Shown: in pieces, positions 62,259 to 64,000 of the stretch | How positions within the stretch are numbered: position 1 is the first letter of the stretch | Layout: the number at the start of each line of letters is the position of its first letter | DNA from: Fimbriimonas ginsengisoli | GTDB taxonomy: Bacteria; Armatimonadota; Fimbriimonadia; Fimbriimonadales; Fimbriimonadaceae | Length of the DNA stretch: 64,000 nt | NCBI GenBank assembly: GCA_016179045.1 | Contig: JACOSL010000047.1 | Span: forward strand, 1-64,000 | Direction: 5' to 3' | Translations under genes and position numbers: made by a program | The notes under the pieces: model-generated | Databases searched by the model: none | Told to the model about the DNA's origin: nothing | What the model saw: the letters and a program-made list of their open reading frames with translations, nothing else

Positions 62259-63470
62259 TTATCCATACACCTTCGTGATGGTGCCGGCGCCGACGGTTCG
62301 GCCGCCCTCACGAATAGCGAATTTTGATCCCTGCTCCATCGCGATCGGCTGGATCAGCTCGATCGTCATCGTCACGTTGTCTCCCGGCATGCACATCTCC
62401 ACGCCTGCCGGCAGCGCGAGGTTACCGGTCACGTCGGTCGTGCGGAAGTAGAACTGCGGCCTGTAGCCGGTGACGAACGGCGTATGCCGCCCGCCCTCTT
62501 CCTTCGAGAGCACGTACACCTCGGCATCGAACTTCGTGTGCGGCTTGATCGAGCCGGGCTTGGCGCAGACCATTCCGCGCTCGATCGCCGCTCGATCCAC
62601 CCCTCGGAGCAGCAGACCCACGTTGTCGCCCGCCTCGCAATAGTCCAGCGTTTTCCTGAACATCTCGATGCCGGTGACGACCGCCTTCTTGTTCTCCGGG
62701 TGGAGACCGATCATTTCGACCTCCTCCATGGACTTGAGCTGGCCCCGCTCGACGCGGCCGGTGGCTACCGTGCCGCGGCCCGTGATCGTGAACACGTCCT
62801 CCACCGCCATAAGGAACGGCTTGTCTTTGTCGCGAACGGGCGTTGGGATAAAGCTGTCGACGCTCTCCATCAGGTCGAGCACGGCCTTGACGTAACTGTC
62901 CGCGAAGTCGACGGCGCCCTTTTCGAGCATCTCCATGACCTTCGTTGCCGAGCCCTTGATCACCGGGGTTTTGTCACCCGGGAACCCGTACTTGGTGAGG
63001 AGGTCGCGCACTTCCATCTCGACGAGCTCGATGAGTTCCTCGTCGTCGACCAAGTCGATCTTGTTGATGAACACCACGATGTAGGGCACGCCCACCTGCC
63101 TGGCGAGAAGGATGTGCTCTCGCGTCTGGGGCATGGGGCCGTCCGTAGCTGATACGACTAGGATCGCACCGTCCATCTGCGCGGCGCCCGTGATCATGTT
63201 CTTGATGAAGTCCGCGTGGCCCGGGCAGTCGACGTGCGCGTAGTGCCGGGCTTCGGTCTCGTACTCCTGGTGGGAGATGTTGATCGTGATGCCGCGAGCC
63301 TTTTCTTCCGGCGCCTTGTCGATCTCGTCGTACATCACCTTCTTCGCCAGACCCTTCTGGGCGAGAACGCCGGTGATCGCGGCGGTAAGCGACGTCTTGC
63401 CGTGGTCGACGTGCCCAATCGTGCCGATGTTGACGTGGGGCTTTTTCCTCTCGAATTTAGCTCGTGCCAT
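62259..63470 (-). CDS. tuf: Elongation factor Tu
   Basis: 403 residues. GTPase motifs [33 protein letters not shown] and the GSATKV block; domain 2/3 landmarks [13 protein letters not shown] and [33 protein letters not shown]. It delivers aminoacyl-tRNA to the ribosome. AAGGAG lies four bases before the ATG. Nine bases downstream of fusA, as in the str operon. Confidence 0.99.
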   Translation of the reverse strand: MARAKFERKKPHVNIGTIGHVDHGKTSLTAAITGVLAQKGLAKKVMYDEIDKAPEEKARGITINISHQEYETEARHYAHVDCPGHADFIKNMITGAAQMDGAILVVSATDGPMPQTREHILLARQVGVPYIVVFINKIDLVDDEELIELVEMEVRDLLTKYGFPGDKTPVIKGSATKVMEMLEKGAVDFADSYVKAVLDLMESVDSFIPTPVRDKDKPFLMAVEDVFTITGRGTVATGRVERGQLKSMEEVEMIGLHPENKKAVVTGIEMFRKTLDYCEAGDNVGLLLRGVDRAAIERGMVCAKPGSIKPHTKFDAEVYVLSKEEGGRHTPFVTGYRPQFYFRTTDVTGNLALPAGVEMCMPGDNVTMTIELIQPIAMEQGSKFAIREGGRTVGAGTITKVYG

Positions 63471-63479
63471 GGTGCTCCT

Positions 63480-64000
63480 TTAACGCCCTCCCTGGGCCTT
63501 CGTTACGATTTCGGTAGCGATGTTCTGAGGAACTTCCTCGTAGTGCGACGGCGTGACGTTCGGCACCGCGCGGCCCTGGGTCAAGGATCGCAGCGTCGTA
63601 ACATACCCGAACATCTCGCTGAGCGGCACGTGGGCGTTCACGATCGTGACGCTGCCCAAGGCGGGCTCCATCCCTTCGATCCGTCCTCTCCTACCGTTGA
63701 TGTCGCCCACCACGTCGCCGACGTTGGCCTCCGGGGTCGTGACCTCGACATGCATGATGGGTTCCTTCAGAACCGGGCTTGCCCTTTTCATGGCCTCCCG
63801 GAAAGCAAGCAGGCCAGCCTGCTTGAAAGCGTTTTCGTTAGAGTCGACCTCGTGGTAGCTGCCCTCGAGCAGCGACACCTTGATGTCGACAACGGGGTAG
63901 CCAGCGAGCACACCGCTCAGCAGGCCTTCTCGGATTCCCTTTTCGCAGGCGGGGATGTATTCCTTGGGAATGGAGCCGCCCACCACCTTGTTCTCGAATA
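63480..64000 (-). CDS. fusA: Elongation factor G, C-terminal part, 5' end beyond the window
   Basis: The visible end ([25 protein letters not shown] ... [48 protein letters not shown]) is domains IV-V of EF-G. The frame is open at the window edge with FENK before VVGG, so the gene continues. It catalyses translocation. Upstream of tuf, as in str operons. Confidence 0.98.
   Translation of the reverse strand, partial: FENKVVGGSIPKEYIPACEKGIREGLLSGVLAGYPVVDIKVSLLEGSYHEVDSNENAFKQAGLLAFREAMKRASPVLKEPIMHVEVTTPEANVGDVVGDINGRRGRIEGMEPALGSVTIVNAHVPLSEMFGYVTTLRSLTQGRAVPNVTPSHYEEVPQNIATEIVTKAQGGR

Overview
The window is GC-rich, gene-dense bacterial chromosome. Its contents are a long minus-strand translation cluster (fusA-tuf-rpsJ ... 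rplC to rplE), a trmD-rplS-lepB block, dnaK behind an HspR-type (HAIR) operator, a lone flagellin gene, a large set of secreted or lipid-anchored proteins, and many GTG/TTG starts. This mix (DUF1385/YqhQ protein, HAIR-controlled dnaK, secreted PKD/PxKF, fibronectin-like and tricorn-type proteins, GH15, Tat-signal protein coupled to an amidase) reminds me of Armatimonadota, class Fimbriimonadia. That assignment is inference from gene content only; no rRNA gene is present to settle it.

Layout. 1-2,400: the 5' end of mutM (minus strand, cut by the window edge), an imperfect direct repeat about 90 bp long in two copies about 1.04 kb apart, a tiny GIY-YIG-like protein, and a secreted Hcp-like gene interrupted by an in-frame TAG. 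2.4-9.7 kb: a CxxxCxxCC-domain/GT41 glycosyltransferase fusion, pruA, a class III cyclase-NTPase-TPR regulator, a GNAT and a cupin protein. 9.7-16.7 kb: polysaccharide deacetylase, L31, Tat protein plus amidase, GH15, trmD-rplS-lepB. 16.7-21 kb: orphan flagellin with an 11-bp phased repeat array upstream, then convergent dnaK with a HAIR operator. 21-30 kb: membrane proteins, an M61 protease, a sulfur-oxidation MBL-rhodanese protein, a TPR protein, an epimerase and a trypsin-like protease. 30-45 kb: very large exported proteins (a fibronectin-like protein translationally coupled to a 970-residue protein of unknown family, a BNR/PKD/PxKF protein, a tricorn-type protease). 45-53 kb: a second CxxxCxxCC-GT41 fusion, an SPFH protein, an ankyrin/CxxCH/cyclase-like protein divergent from a small CxxCH/EF-hand protein, cyclophilin, tRNA-Lys(CUU), a GNAT protein. 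53.3-64 kb: the ribosomal protein operon.

The two most unusual points. (1) Two paralogous proteins fuse an N-terminal YkgJ-like cysteine-cluster domain to a C-terminal O-GlcNAc-transferase-like (GT41) domain. One copy keeps the histidine where GT41 enzymes have their N-terminal catalytic-site histidine; the other has asparagine. (2) The S10 ribosomal operon is split between rpsJ and rplC by two tandem FkbM-family methyltransferase genes. Between them lies a decayed copy of the 3' end of rpsJ, which shows that an rpsJ-tail-plus-fkbM unit of about 0.98 kb was duplicated in tandem. A sigma70-like promoter sits in front of rplC just after the insertion. The operon also ends at rplE instead of continuing to rpsN/rpsH/rplF.

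How genes work together: trmD-rplS-lepB and the ribosomal cluster serve translation and export. Flagellin, the two GT41 fusions and the two FkbM methyltransferases could in principle form a protein-glycosylation set (glycosyl transfer plus sugar O-methylation), but they are far apart in the window and this link is only a hypothesis.
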